In this document: positions 40,236 through 47,424 of the stretch, in pieces
Numbering within the stretch: position 1 is the first letter of the stretch
Layout: the number at the start of each line of letters is the position of its first letter
Source: Brevundimonas vesicularis NBRC 12165
GTDB taxonomy: Bacteria > Pseudomonadota > Alphaproteobacteria > Caulobacterales > Caulobacteraceae
Length of the DNA: 64,000 bases
Direction: 5' to 3'
Assembly (NCBI RefSeq): GCF_001592205.1
Contig: NZ_BCWM01000005.1
Coordinates: 123,239-187,238 of the forward strand
The notes under the pieces: generated by a model
What the model saw: the letters and a program-made list of their open reading frames with translations, nothing else
Database searches by the model: none
Told to the model about the DNA's origin: nothing
Program-made: the position numbers and the translations under genes

Positions 40236-41690
40236 CTATTTCAGCGCCAGCGTCACCGTCTTGACGTCCACATATTCGTCGATGCCGTGGATCGAGCCTT
40301 CGCGACCATAGCCCGACTGCTTGACCCCACCGAACGGCGCGACAGCGGTGGAGATCAGGCCGGTGTTGACCCCGCACATCCCCGCCTCGATCCGACGGCT
40401 GAACCGCATGGCCCGGTCCAGATCGCGCGTGAACAGATAGGAGGCGAGGCCATAGTCGCTGGCGTTGGCCTTCTCCAGCGCCTCGTCCTCGGTGTCGAAG
40501 GCGAAGACGGGGATCATGGGGCCAAACGTCTCTTCCTCACGGAACAGTTCATCATTTCCGCCCAAGGTGACGGTCGGCTGGAAGAAGCGGCCGCCCAGAT
40601 CGTGACGCGACCCGCCGGTCAACACCCGGCCGCCGTCGGCCTTGATCGCCGCGACGTGTTTCTTGACCTTCTCGATGGCCTTGTCCTCGATCAGCGGCCC
40701 CACCTTCACGCCGTCGTCGAAGGCCGGACCGACCACGATCTTGGCCACCTCGGCGGCCAGTTTCTCGGCATAGGTCTCGGCGACCGACCGCTCGACATAG
40801 ACGCGGTTGGGACAAACGCAGGTCTGGCCCGAGTTCCTGAACTTGCCCTTGATGGTCTCCGCCACCGCCAGATCCAGGTCGGCGTCGGCGAAGACGATCA
40901 GGGGCGCCGCGCCGCCCAGCTCCATCGACACCCGCTTCAGCGTTTCGGCGCATTGCTCGGCCAGCTTGCGGCCCACGCCGGTCGAACCGGTGAAGGACAG
41001 TTTGCGAATGTCCGGGCTATCGGTCAGCGCCTTGCCGATAGTGGCGGCGTCCCCGGTGACGATCGACAGGGCGCCTTTCGGCAGGCCGGCTTCATAGGCC
41101 AGTTCGGCCAGGGCGATGGCGGTGAAGGGAGTCTGGCTGGCCGGCTTGACCACGGCGGTGCAGCCTGCCGCGAAAGCCGGCCCCAGCTTTCGCGTCAGCA
41201 TGGCGGCGGGGAAGTTCCAGGGCGTGATCAGGGCGCATGGCCCGACCGCCTCGCGATAGGTCAGGATCAGATGTCCCAGCGGACTGTCCTGAGTCTCGCC
41301 GATCAACCGTTCGGCCTGGCCGGCGAACCATTTCAGGAAGCCGTTGGCGTAGGTGACCTCGCCCTTGGCCTCTTCGAACGGCTTGCCGTTTTCCAGCGCC
41401 ATGAGGGCGCCCAGGCCTTCCAGATTGTCGTCGATCAGCGCCGCCCATTTGCGCAGGAAGGCCGCACGCGCGTGCGGATCGGATCGCGACCAGGTCTTGA
41501 ACGTCTCGCTCGCCGCCGCGATGGCCTGTTCGGTCTCGGCGGCGCCCAGATCGGGGACGTGGCCGATCACATCGCCTGTCGCCGGATCATCGACGGCGAT
41601 GCCGCCGCCGTTGGCCGGAATGGCCTTGCCGGCGATCAGGGCGTGCTGGCGCAAGAGTTTGAGGCCGGCGTCGCGGGCGGTGTGGTTCAC
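40236..41690 (-). CDS. gabD: NAD(P)-dependent succinate-semialdehyde dehydrogenase
   Basis: The 484-aa aldehyde dehydrogenase has the cofactor segment WNFPAAMLTRKLGPAFAAG, TGSTGVGRKL, the catalytic Glu in MELGGAAPLIVF, and the catalytic Cys in SGQTCVCPNRVYV (with a neighbouring Cys typical of GabD). The C-terminal signature GVNTGLISTAVAPFGGVKQSG supports succinate-semialdehyde specificity. The GTG start at 41690 has GGAG seven bases upstream. The partner aminotransferase gabT is not in the window. Confidence 0.92.
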   Translation of the reverse strand: MNHTARDAGLKLLRQHALIAGKAIPANGGGIAVDDPATGDVIGHVPDLGAAETEQAIAAASETFKTWSRSDPHARAAFLRKWAALIDDNLEGLGALMALENGKPFEEAKGEVTYANGFLKWFAGQAERLIGETQDSPLGHLILTYREAVGPCALITPWNFPAAMLTRKLGPAFAAGCTAVVKPASQTPFTAIALAELAYEAGLPKGALSIVTGDAATIGKALTDSPDIRKLSFTGSTGVGRKLAEQCAETLKRVSMELGGAAPLIVFADADLDLAVAETIKGKFRNSGQTCVCPNRVYVERSVAETYAEKLAAEVAKIVVGPAFDDGVKVGPLIEDKAIEKVKKHVAAIKADGGRVLTGGSRHDLGGRFFQPTVTLGGNDELFREEETFGPMIPVFAFDTEDEALEKANASDYGLASYLFTRDLDRAMRFSRRIEAGMCGVNTGLISTAVAPFGGVKQSGYGREGSIHGIDEYVDVKTVTLALK

Positions 41691-41722
41691 GGGATGGCTC
41701 CTATCGCGGTCCTGAAACGAAC

Positions 41723-41746
41723 AAGGCCCCGACGATGCGGGGCCTT
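41723..41746 (-). terminator. Terminator downstream of the entericidin gene
   Basis: AAGGCCCCG-N6-CGGGGCCTT forms a perfect 9-bp stem; on the minus strand it is followed by GTTCGTTTC. It lies between the entericidin stop and the gabD start, and would separate the two units. Confidence 0.75.
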
Positions 41747-41783
41747 GCCGGTCGAATGCTGCAGCCTGGGCTGCGGCCGTCGA

Positions 41784-41921
41784 TTAGTTCTTGGCGTCTT
41801 GGGCGGCGCCGGTCACGGCCTGGCCGGCGGCCTGGGTGTCGCGGCCCACGCCTTCAACGGTGTTGCAGGCGGCGGTGGTCAGGGCGGCGGCGGCGGCGAC
41901 CAGAACGAAAATCTTGCGCAT
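41784..41921 (-). CDS. Entericidin A/B family small lipoprotein
   Basis: This 45-aa protein starts MRKIFVLVAAAAALTTAACNTVEG, split as signal sequence plus lipobox LTTAAC, so it is lipidated at Cys. The mature part (VEGVGRDTQAAGQAV...) matches the entericidin/EcnAB family of tiny envelope lipoproteins. In enterics ecnB is stationary-phase induced. Here an exact EcfG-type promoter lies 50-80 bases upstream inside the phyK 3' end, making it a probable member of the general stress regulon. Confidence 0.9.
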   Translation of the reverse strand: MRKIFVLVAAAAALTTAACNTVEGVGRDTQAAGQAVTGAAQDAKN

Positions 41922-41971
41922 AGGGGAAGCTCCAGGGTTGGCCGGGGTGAAACTCCGCCGGACTCGCCTCA

Positions 41972-43762
41972 TCAACGCGACGCCAGCGCTGCGGTTCCGG
42001 GCGTCTTGTCCGCCGGATCGACGGGCGCGAGCGCTTCTGGGGTGGCGAAGATCATGCGGGCGATGGTGCCGCCGCCGGGCGGGGTGGCGAACTCGGTCTC
42101 GCCGCGCAACTGCTTGGCGAAGGCGCTCATCAGGGTGCGGCCCACCCCGACCTCAGCGCCGGCCTGGGCGCCGGGCCCGTTGTCCTCGACTTCCAGAACC
42201 GATTTCTCGCCCTGGACGCGGAAGCGCACCTTCAGCTCCCCGCCGCTGCCGGCGAAGGCGTGCTTCTGGGCGTTTGTCACCGCCTCGACCAGCCACAGCG
42301 CAAGGGGCGCCAGCTTGTCGGGATCGACGTGCAGGGAATCGGCGTCCACCGAGCTGATGACCACCGGTCCGCGCCCGGCCTCGCTGGCGACCAGTTGCCC
42401 CACCAGTTCGTTCAGGAACTCGCGCGCATCGGCGTGGCGAATGTCGTTGCTCTGATACAGGGTGCGGTAAATCAGGGCCAAGGCCGAGATGCGCTGGCGC
42501 GTATCACCCAGCGCCGCCTTGGCCGGCGCATCGGTCAGGGCGCGCTGCTGCATCGACAGCAGGGACGAGATGATCTGAAGGTTGTTCTTCACCCGGTGAT
42601 GGATTTCGCGCATCAGCGCGTCTTTTTCCGTCAGGGCGTCGGTCAGTTCGCGGTCACGCACGGTGATGGCCTCGGCCATCTCGTCCAGGGTGCGCGCCAT
42701 GGTGCGGATTTCGGACGGGGCGTTCATCGCCTGCAGCGGACGCACCGAGAACCGGCCCTTGGCGTAGATGGCCGCGACCCGCTCCAGATAATCCAGCCAG
42801 CGGATGAAGATGCGTTCGGACAGCAGCATCACCGCCGCGAACGCCGTCAACCAGGCGCCCAGCGGCAACAGCAGCGTGCCGATCGGATTGAGCCGTGCCC
42901 ACGACAGCCACCCCGGCGCCGGGGCCGACAGCAGCGCATAAAGATCGCCGCCGGCCAGAGCCGCGCCCGCATAGTCGCGGCGCTGGTTCTGCGCATCCTT
43001 GGCGTCGAACACCGCAGACCCTTGATCGCGCGCCCGATCGACCCAGCCCGCGATGTCGTCGCCGGCCGAGAGTTTGAACACGTCGGGATCACTAGCCGTC
43101 AGAATACGACCCGCGCCGTCGGTCAGGGCGGCTTGAGCGCCCGACGGCAGCGCGGCGTCAGCGACATCGGGTTGCAGGGCGGAGAAGGGGATCACGGCGA
43201 CCATGGCGCCGTCGAACCGGCCCATCGGCCGCTCGGCGCGTGTGGCCACGATCAGCGCGCCTTCATAGCCGGCGCCATCGGGGGCGCGCATGACGACCAG
43301 TTCTTCGCCATTGCGCAGCCGCTGGAACCAAGTCGACTGGGCGGCGGGCGCCACGCCGGATCTCACACCGTCCACTCGGCCCGAGGCGCAGACCGCCTCG
43401 CCTGTCGGGCTGATGCGATAGAGGCCCTCATAGCCTTCCAGACGTCCGACCAGCGCCGTCAGACGCGGTGCGCAATAGGGGCCGACCGCATCGGGGCTGA
43501 GCGCGCGCAACAGCACCTGGGCGCTATCCAGTTTGGCCTTAGCGCTGGAGGCGCTGCGTTCGGCCGCCAGTTGAAGGTCCACCTGCCGGTCGTCGGCCTG
43601 TCTTTGGAAGTCCGCCTGGGTCTGGATCAGGCTGAGCACGAAGATCGGCAGCAGGGCCATGGCCATGGCCGCGCCCAGCCTAAACCGGATGCCCTGAAAG
43701 CGATCCGAGCTCCACGTGCGACCGAGCCGCGGCCTTGGGGCGTCCCTGGTCGTCTCGTTCAC
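41972..43762 (-). CDS. phyK: PhyK-type sensor histidine kinase of the general stress response
   Basis: The 596-aa protein has one N-terminal helix (residues 29-47), an extracytoplasmic sensor region to about 275, a second membrane helix (LLLPLGAWLTAFAAVMLL), a HAMP-like linker, and a HisKA_2 domain with the H-box EIHHRVKNNLQIISSLLS near residue 387. An HATPase domain follows (LVEAVTNAQKHAF, VEDNGPGA). HisKA_2 kinases of this type phosphorylate PhyR. It starts seven bases after the ecfG stop, so it is the third gene of nepR-ecfG-phyK. The ligand is unknown. Confidence 0.92.
   Translation of the reverse strand: MNETTRDAPRPRLGRTWSSDRFQGIRFRLGAAMAMALLPIFVLSLIQTQADFQRQADDRQVDLQLAAERSASSAKAKLDSAQVLLRALSPDAVGPYCAPRLTALVGRLEGYEGLYRISPTGEAVCASGRVDGVRSGVAPAAQSTWFQRLRNGEELVVMRAPDGAGYEGALIVATRAERPMGRFDGAMVAVIPFSALQPDVADAALPSGAQAALTDGAGRILTASDPDVFKLSAGDDIAGWVDRARDQGSAVFDAKDAQNQRRDYAGAALAGGDLYALLSAPAPGWLSWARLNPIGTLLLPLGAWLTAFAAVMLLSERIFIRWLDYLERVAAIYAKGRFSVRPLQAMNAPSEIRTMARTLDEMAEAITVRDRELTDALTEKDALMREIHHRVKNNLQIISSLLSMQQRALTDAPAKAALGDTRQRISALALIYRTLYQSNDIRHADAREFLNELVGQLVASEAGRGPVVISSVDADSLHVDPDKLAPLALWLVEAVTNAQKHAFAGSGGELKVRFRVQGEKSVLEVEDNGPGAQAGAEVGVGRTLMSAFAKQLRGETEFATPPGGGTIARMIFATPEALAPVDPADKTPGTAALASR
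41974..41998 (-). promoter_or_regulatory. EcfG-type promoter for the entericidin gene
   Basis: On the minus strand GGAAC (41998-41994), 17 bases, then cGTT with GTT at 41976-41974. This matches the EcfG consensus GGAAC-N16/17-cGTT exactly. The predicted start point near 41967 gives a leader of about 45 bases. It overlaps the last codons of phyK. Confidence 0.8.
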
Positions 43763-43768
43763 CGCCGC

Positions 43769-44380
43769 TCAGCTCCGGGCGCCGGCCAGCCTGTCGGCCT
43801 CGCCGAGAATTGAGCGCATGGCGTCACCCGCCGCCTTGCCGTCGCGTCCGTAGCCGCCCCGTTCCAGGGTGGCTTGCAGCGCACGCCGCGCGCGGCTGAC
43901 GCGGCTCTTCACTGTGCCGACGGCACAGCCGCAGATTTCGGCCGCTTCTTCATAGGCGAAGCCGCCGGCGCCAACCAGGATCAAGGCCTCGCGCTGTTCT
44001 TCGGGCAGGGTCTTCAAAGCTTGACGCAGCTCGTCCAGAGCAACGGGCGCCTCGGGATCGTCCACGGCGACCAGGGTCCGCTCGGCGGCTTCTTGATCCA
44101 GCTGCGACTGACGCCACGAGCGGCGTTTTTCGGAATAGAACTGGTTGCGCAGGATCATGAAGGTCCAGGCCTTCATGTTCGTGCCCATCTGATAGCTGGC
44201 GCGCGCGTCCCAAGCCTTCATCATGGCGTCCTGCGCCAGATCGTCGGCTGCGGTCGGGTCGCCGGTCAAGGTTCGGGCGAAGGCGCGCAGATGCGGGATC
44301 AGCAGGACCAGTTCGCGCTTGAAGCCCTCGTCGTCGGCCGACGCGGGTTTGGGGGCGGCCCCAAGGCGTGAGGTGCTCAT
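43769..44380 (-). CDS. ecfG: EcfG-type general stress sigma factor (SigT-like)
   Basis: The 203-aa ECF sigma factor has region 2 (LRAFARTLTGDPTAADDLAQ, DAMMKAW, MKAWTFMILRNQFYSEKRR) and region 4 (LPEEQREALILVGAGGFAYE, EAAEICGCAVGTVKSRVSRAR). FAYEEAAEICGCAVGTVKSR is typical of EcfG. It recognises GGAAC-N16/17-cGTT promoters, and four such sites surround the locus. It is sequestered by NepR until phosphorylated PhyR removes it. The start overlaps nepR by four bases. Confidence 0.95.
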   Translation of the reverse strand: MSTSRLGAAPKPASADDEGFKRELVLLIPHLRAFARTLTGDPTAADDLAQDAMMKAWDARASYQMGTNMKAWTFMILRNQFYSEKRRSWRQSQLDQEAAERTLVAVDDPEAPVALDELRQALKTLPEEQREALILVGAGGFAYEEAAEICGCAVGTVKSRVSRARRALQATLERGGYGRDGKAAGDAMRSILGEADRLAGARS

Positions 44381-44577
44381 GCGGCGCTGTCCGAAGACTT
44401 GGCGTCGGCGCGTTTCAGGATATCGAGAAACTCATCGGGCACGGGTTCGTTGACGACCTCGTCGAACATGTGTCGCAGCTTAACGCCAATGGCCTGCTGG
44501 CGAAGGCGAGCTTCTTCAAGCCCTGCCTCCCCCTTCTGGTCGCCTTTGGGACGAGAGGAGTCCGGAGAATCGATCAT
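44377..44577 (-). CDS. nepR: NepR anti-sigma factor
   Basis: The 66-aa protein starts MIDSPDSSRPKGDQKGEAGL. The conserved NepR helices are IGVKLRHMFDEVVNEPVPDE and FLDILKRAD, which bind EcfG or phosphorylated PhyR. ATG 44577 is chosen because the upstream extension would start before the predicted EcfG-promoter transcript has a ribosome site. It is the first gene of the autoregulated nepR-ecfG-phyK operon. Confidence 0.93.
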   Translation of the reverse strand: MIDSPDSSRPKGDQKGEAGLEEARLRQQAIGVKLRHMFDEVVNEPVPDEFLDILKRADAKSSDSAA

Positions 44578-44627
44578 AGACAGAGCCAAGCCCACCCAAC
44601 TGTCATCGCGAAGAGATGTCGGTCTCA

Positions 44628-44652
44628 AACGTCATCAGACCGGCGGGGTTCC
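44628..44652 (-). promoter_or_regulatory. EcfG-type promoter for nepR-ecfG-phyK
   Basis: On the minus strand GGAAC (44652-44648), 17 bases, cGTT with GTT at 44630-44628. It lies about 50 bases ahead of the nepR ATG, giving positive autoregulation by EcfG. Confidence 0.85.
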
Positions 44653-44693
44653 TGCATGAACGGCTTTTAATGCTAAAGCTTGTTCGCGGCGGC

Positions 44694-44718
44694 GGAACCG
44701 TGATGCGAATGTGACGTT
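44694..44718 (+). promoter_or_regulatory. EcfG-type promoter for phyR
   Basis: GGAAC (44694-44698), 17 bases, cGTT with GTT at 44716-44718, 60 bases ahead of the phyR ATG. It diverges from the nepR promoter 42 bases away. Confidence 0.85.
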
Positions 44719-44778
44719 TAAGCTGGCTATAACGCCCTGCCTTGCCGGTCGGGCTGTGATTTGTCGGGGACTATCTGA

Positions 44779-45573
44779 ATGAGCCTTCTGGCCAGACTCG
44801 CGCCGCATCTTCCTTATGTGCGCCGTTACGCACGCGCCCTGACCGGCGATCAATCCACGGGCGACAACTATGTCCGTGTCGCTCTGGAGGCCCTGGCGGC
44901 CGGCGAGCAGCAGCTGTCGGCCGATATGACGCCGCGGGTCGCCCTTTATCATGTCTTCCACGCCATCTGGTCCTCGACCGGCGCGCAGCTGGAAACCGGA
45001 ACGCTGGAAACCACGGGCAGCGACGCCTCGCAGCGTCTGCTGCGCATCGCGCCGCGTTCGCGTCAGGCCTTCCTGCTGACGGCCCTTGAAGGCTTCACCC
45101 CTTCGGAAGCCGCGCAGATCCTGTCCGCCGATCCGCGTGACGTGGAGCGTCTGATCGCCGACGCCCAGGCCGACATCGACGCCGAACTGGCCACCGACGT
45201 TCTGGTCATCGAGGACGAGGCCATTATTTCGGCCGACATCCAAAGCCTGGTCACGGAACTGGGTCACCGCGTCACCGGCACCGCCACGACGCACGACGAG
45301 GCGATCGACGCCGTCGCCCGCCACAAGCCGGGTCTCGTTTTGGCCGACATCCAACTGGCCGACGGCTCGTCGGGGATCGATGCGGTCAAGGATATCCTGA
45401 AGACCATGGACGTGCCGGTGATCTTCATCACCGCCTTCCCGGAACGCCTGCTGACCGGCGAGCGTCCCGAGCCGACCTTCCTGATCACCAAGCCCTTCCA
45501 GCCGGAAACGGTGAAGGCGGCGATCAGCCAGGCACTGTTCTTCCACCCGTCACGCCAGAAGGAAGCCGCTTAA
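44779..45573 (+). CDS. phyR: Response regulator PhyR
   Basis: The 264-aa protein has an N-terminal sigma-factor-like domain (residues 1-125: LPYVRRYARALTGDQSTGDN, then a region 4-like RQAFLLTALEGFTPSEAAQI) fused to a receiver domain with VIEDEAI acidic residues, the phospho-acceptor Asp190 in LADIQLADGS, and the conserved KPF lysine. Phosphorylated PhyR mimics a sigma factor and captures NepR, freeing EcfG. It is divergent from nepR-ecfG-phyK and has its own EcfG promoter. Confidence 0.97.
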   Translation: MSLLARLAPHLPYVRRYARALTGDQSTGDNYVRVALEALAAGEQQLSADMTPRVALYHVFHAIWSSTGAQLETGTLETTGSDASQRLLRIAPRSRQAFLLTALEGFTPSEAAQILSADPRDVERLIADAQADIDAELATDVLVIEDEAIISADIQSLVTELGHRVTGTATTHDEAIDAVARHKPGLVLADIQLADGSSGIDAVKDILKTMDVPVIFITAFPERLLTGERPEPTFLITKPFQPETVKAAISQALFFHPSRQKEAA

Positions 45574-45601
45574 AACGCGGTCTTTCGCCGGCGACAAGAC
45601 C

Positions 45602-45640
45602 GGCCTCGGTCCCTCGGGATTGAGGCCTTTCCTTTGTTTT
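45602..45640 (+). terminator. phyR terminator
   Basis: GGCCTC (45602-45607) pairs with GAGGCC (45622-45627), with CCC/GGG inside the loop, and is followed by TTTCCTTTGTTTT. It lies 30 bases after the phyR stop and isolates the downstream small-RNA promoter from phyR transcription. Confidence 0.75.
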
Positions 45641-45695
45641 GCGCCAGCATCGATGGTCGAAAGTACGAAGGCGCAGAAAAAAGCGATCAAGGTCG

Positions 45696-45720
45696 GGAAC
45701 CGGCTTCAGGCGCCGTCGTT
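45696..45720 (+). promoter_or_regulatory. EcfG-type promoter of an intergenic small RNA
   Basis: GGAAC (45696-45700), 17 bases, cGTT with GTT at 45718-45720. No convincing gene start follows before a strong terminator at 45812-45837, so the product should be a short untranslated RNA starting near 45727. Confidence 0.82.
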
Positions 45721-45726
45721 ATCGGT

Positions 45727-45838
45727 GCGTGGAGGCGGCGACGCCCCCCGACTTGATCTGCGAAAGCTGATCATGCCGCCTCCGCGCCTCATTCTCGATG
45801 ATGCCACTTCAAAGCGATCCGCAAGGGTCGCTTTTTTC
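45727..45838 (+). ncRNA. Candidate general-stress small RNA, GsrN-like
   Basis: A predicted transcript of about 110 nt runs from the EcfG promoter to a rho-independent terminator. It would fold as follows: a 9-bp stem GGAGGCGGC (45731-45739) with GCCGCCTCC (45775-45783); inside it, an unpaired 5' strand with six C (45744-45749); then a hairpin TGATC-t-GC-GAAA-GC-t-GATCA (45754-45773). A single-stranded linker and the terminator follow (AAGCGATCC-GCAA-GGGTCGCTT, then T-run). GsrN of Caulobacter is likewise EcfG-driven, about 100 nt, with an exposed C-rich loop that pairs with katG and other mRNAs. Homology to GsrN is inferred from these traits, not from alignment. Confidence 0.75.
45812..45837 (+). 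terminator. Rho-independent terminator of the small RNA
   Basis: A 9-bp stem AAGCGATCC/GGGTCGCTT (one T-G wobble) with a GCAA loop runs directly into TTTTT. It lies 75 bases before the oxidoreductase start, so it cannot serve that gene. Confidence 0.9.
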
Positions 45839-45911
45839 TTGGCGCACACCTCGACCGAGGCCGCCGTCGCGGCCAAGATGGTGGCCAAAGAAAACGCACG
45901 GAGAGACGCCA

Positions 45912-46943
45912 ATGGCTTCGACAAGCGGCAAGACGAACCGTCAATGGGTGCTGCGCCAGCGGCCCAAGGGCCTGATCCAGCCCGGCGATCTGGAACTGGT
46001 CGAGACGGCCATCCCTGATCTGAAGGAGAACGAGGTGCTGGTCCGCACCGTCTATCTGTCGCTGGACCCGACCAATCGCACCTGGATGAACGATTCCGAG
46101 GGTTATTTGCCGCCGGTCGGCCTGGGCGAGGTCATGCGCGGCCTGACGCTGGGCGTCGTCGAAGCCTCGCGATCCAGCCGCTTCAAGGCCGGCGATGTTG
46201 TCATGCCGACCTCGGGCGGCTGGGCCGACTATGCGGTCGTGCCGGAAGGCGGTCTTCGCCCGGTCCACCGTGCGCCAGGCCTGCCGTTGACGGCCAATAT
46301 GTCGGTGCTCGGCATGACCGGTCTGACCGCCTATTTCGGCGTCACCGATGTGTTGAAGGCCAAGGAAGGCGAGACCATCGTCATCTCGGCCGCCGCCGGC
46401 GCGGTCGGCTCTATCGCGGGGCAGATCGCCAAACAGCGCGGGTGTCGCGTCATCGGCATCGCGGGCGGCCCGCAGAAGTGCGCCTGGCTGACCGACGAAC
46501 TCGGCTTCGACGCGGCCATTGATTACAAGAACGAGGATGTCGGCGAGGCGCTGGACCGTCTGGCCCCCGACGGCGTCGATCTGAACTTCGAGAACGTCGG
46601 CGGCGACATCATGATCGCGGTTTTCAACCGTCTGAAGGTCCACGGCCGGATGGCGGTCTGCGGCCTGGTGTCCTCCTACAATGCGACCAAGGCGCCGCCG
46701 TCGCCGAACTTCGCGCGCATCATCACTCATCGCCTGCACGTCCAGGGCTTCCTAGTCCTGGACTACGCCCCGCGCGCTCGCGAGATGGTGGCGGAGATGG
46801 GCCCGTGGCTGGCGGACGGCCGGGTGAAATGGAAGGTTCACGTCGATGACGGGCTGGAAGGCGCGGTGGGATCGTTGAATCGCTTGTTCACCGGCGATCA
46901 CGACGGCAAGCTGCTGGTTCGCGTTTCCGAAGAACCCGCCTGA
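45912..46943 (+). CDS. NADP-dependent zinc-independent alcohol dehydrogenase/quinone reductase family (MDR, CurA/PTGR-like)
   Basis: The 343-aa protein starts MASTSGKTNRQWVLRQRPKG. It has the leukotriene B4 dehydrogenase/curcumin reductase pattern: LSLDPTNRTWM, MTGLTAYFGV, the nucleotide loop SAAAGAVGSIAGQIAK and FENVGGDIMIAVFNRL. Members reduce alpha,beta-unsaturated carbonyls with NADPH, a detoxification role that would fit its place next to the stress island. The start has GGAGAG upstream. The larger open frame from 45798 reads through the small-RNA terminator and is not credible. Confidence 0.9.
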   Translation: MASTSGKTNRQWVLRQRPKGLIQPGDLELVETAIPDLKENEVLVRTVYLSLDPTNRTWMNDSEGYLPPVGLGEVMRGLTLGVVEASRSSRFKAGDVVMPTSGGWADYAVVPEGGLRPVHRAPGLPLTANMSVLGMTGLTAYFGVTDVLKAKEGETIVISAAAGAVGSIAGQIAKQRGCRVIGIAGGPQKCAWLTDELGFDAAIDYKNEDVGEALDRLAPDGVDLNFENVGGDIMIAVFNRLKVHGRMAVCGLVSSYNATKAPPSPNFARIITHRLHVQGFLVLDYAPRAREMVAEMGPWLADGRVKWKVHVDDGLEGAVGSLNRLFTGDHDGKLLVRVSEEPA

Positions 46944-46958
46944 ACCCAAGGTCTGCGC

Positions 46959-47366
46959 ATGAGCGATCCGCTGCACGTCCATTTCGAAGACCTGGAGGTG
47001 GGGCAGGTCGTGCCGCTGGGCGCCTGTGCGGTCGATCAGGGGGCGCTGGACGTCTTTATCGAGCGGTTCTCGCCGGGCTGGGACGTGGCCTACGGCGCGC
47101 CGGACGCCATGGTCTATGTGTTGTGGAGCCGTCTCGCGGCCGACAAGTCCGGCGGCTGGGCCCAGACCAAGGTCCTGGCCGTCGATGGGCTGCGTTACAT
47201 GCGCAATCCCCCGGCGGGCGAACTGCTGCGGGGACGCATGACGGTGATGGGCAAGGATCCGGTCGGAGACGACAAGGGCATCGTCATCGCCTCGCATGAC
47301 CTGCTGGACGAGGCTGGGCGCCTGGTCTTTTCCTGCCTGACCCGGGCGCTGTTCTCGCGCCGTTGA
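46959..47366 (+). CDS. MaoC-like hotdog-fold protein
   Basis: The 135-aa protein begins HVHFEDLEVGQVVPLGACAV, the usual N-terminal strand of MaoC-type dehydratases/thioesterases. It continues with GLRYMRNPPAGELLRGRMTV. The classic catalytic Asp-His of enoyl hydratases is not clearly present, so activity is uncertain. It lies 15 bases after the oxidoreductase and probably shares its message. Confidence 0.75.
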   Translation: MSDPLHVHFEDLEVGQVVPLGACAVDQGALDVFIERFSPGWDVAYGAPDAMVYVLWSRLAADKSGGWAQTKVLAVDGLRYMRNPPAGELLRGRMTVMGKDPVGDDKGIVIASHDLLDEAGRLVFSCLTRALFSRR

Positions 47367-47370
47367 AACG

Positions 47371-47402
47371 AAAAACGCCCCGCCGGCGAACCGGCGGGGC
47401 GT
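47371..47402. terminator. Bidirectional terminator
   Basis: ACGCCCCGCCGG-CGAA-CCGGCGGGGCGT is a perfect 12-bp stem between convergent genes. On the minus strand it is followed by TTTTTCGTTTC, a good T-tract for the SapC-family gene. The plus side lacks one. Confidence 0.85.
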
Positions 47403-47424
47403 GCATCTGGTCGGCGTTTTGCGA

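Noticed and set aside
45620..46018. 132-aa plus-strand frame across the small-RNA region
   Set aside because: It reads through a strong terminator and into the oxidoreductase gene in another frame, and has no ribosome site or family resemblance. The non-coding interpretation explains promoter, folding and terminator together.
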